Shown: in pieces, positions 5,471 through 5,870 of the stretch
Layout of the letters: each line of letters starts with the position of its first letter
Position numbering within the stretch: position 1 is the first letter of the stretch
Origin: Frankiaceae bacterium
GTDB taxonomy: Bacteria > Actinomycetota > Actinomycetes > JAFAQI01
Direction: 5' to 3'
NCBI GenBank assembly: GCA_030840615.1
Contig: JAVEEE010000302.1
Location: forward strand, 1-5,870
Length of the DNA: 5,870 nt
The notes under the pieces: model-generated
Database searches by the model: none
Seen by the model: only the letters and a program-made list of their open reading frames with translations
What the model was told of the DNA's origin: nothing
Translations under genes and position numbers: made by a program

Positions 5471-5870
5471 ATGCCGACTCTGGGGGTCCTGCTCGTCGAG
5501 GACGACGAGGCGATCAGCGCGCCGCTGGCGCGCGGCCTGCGACGCGAGGGCTACGACGTCAGCGTCGAGGCGGATGGTCTGCGCGGACTCGAGGCCGGGC
5601 TGGACGCGCAAGTGGCGTTGGTGATCCTCGACGTCGGGCTGCCGCACCTGAACGGCCTGGAGGTGTGCCGCCGGCTGCGCGCGGCGCGCCCCAAGCTGCA
5701 GATCCTGCTGCTCACCGCACTGTCGGAGGAGGTGCACGCCGTCGACGGGCTGGACGCCGGTGCCGACGACTACATCCCCAAGCCGTTTCGGCTGGCCGAG
5801 CTGCTCGCACGGGTCCGCGCAGCGGCTCGCCGCGCTGAGCCACGCGAGCTCAGCGCCAGCGGCGTGCGGG
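5471..5870 (+). CDS. OmpR/PhoB-type response regulator, receiver domain (3' end outside window)
   Basis: The first 133 codons of a response regulator; the frame is still open at the window edge. The receiver domain is intact: MPTLGVLLVEDDEAI gives the acidic pocket Glu10-Asp11-Asp12, Asp54 in VILDVGLP is the phosphoacceptor, Thr82 in LLLTA and Lys104 in IPKPF are the conserved switch and catalytic residues, and the ending DYIPKPFRLAELLARVRA is typical of the OmpR subfamily. A winged-helix DNA-binding domain and then a histidine kinase gene would be expected beyond the window. ATG at 5471 has only a weak GCGAG about 10 bases upstream; an out-of-frame ATG lies 5 bases before it. The gene diverges from the DUF347 membrane protein gene, with an 89-bp gap holding the 11-bp-spaced repeats, suggesting that it controls itself and that gene. 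Confidence 0.95.
   Translation, partial: MPTLGVLLVEDDEAISAPLARGLRREGYDVSVEADGLRGLEAGLDAQVALVILDVGLPHLNGLEVCRRLRAARPKLQILLLTALSEEVHAVDGLDAGADDYIPKPFRLAELLARVRAAARRAEPRELSASGVR

Noticed and set aside
4968..5838. Plus-strand frames crossing the DUF347 gene and the response-regulator start
   Set aside because: They are out of frame with the clear receiver domain and antisense to the DUF347 repeats.

Overview
The window is high-GC DNA with strong G/C third-codon bias. It carries a tRNA without an encoded CCA end, an OmpR-type response regulator, a membrane-tethered ECF-like sigma factor and a PAS-GGDEF-EAL protein. Together these suggest an actinomycete (Actinomycetota); genus cannot be set from the sequence. 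No insertion sequence, CRISPR array, phage gene or rRNA is visible.

Layout, left to right. (1) tRNA-Lys(CTT) at 52-124 on +, followed by a Crp/Fnr-type regulator gene on + (175-882) whose cyclic-nucleotide pocket looks non-canonical. (2) On the minus strand, and converging on the regulator, a two-gene unit: an ECF-like sigma factor with a transmembrane helix and an outside tail holding two cysteines (2044-1109), then a small exported protein that also has a two-cysteine segment (1067-816). The last 67 bp of the small gene overlap the 3' end of the Crp/Fnr gene. (3) A PAS-GGDEF-EAL protein on minus (4127-2127) with both catalytic cores largely intact, a lost inhibitory-site arginine, and an added C-terminal module resembling the small helical domain of large serine recombinases. 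(4) A 69-residue zinc-ribbon-like protein on minus (4508-4299). (5) A four-repeat DUF347/COG4705 membrane protein on minus (5381-4572). (6) Diverging from it, the receiver domain of an OmpR/PhoB-type response regulator on + (5471 to the window edge, incomplete).

The region is dense in signalling and regulation: one Crp/Fnr factor, one tethered sigma factor, one c-di-GMP enzyme and one two-component regulator. Two local units look functionally linked. The first is the sigma factor with its small exported neighbour, possibly an envelope-sensing pair. The second is the response regulator with the DUF347 protein, which share an 89-bp divergent intergenic region holding four half-sites at exact 11-bp spacing, a typical layout for an OmpR-family operator. 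The remaining links between genes are not demonstrated by the sequence.
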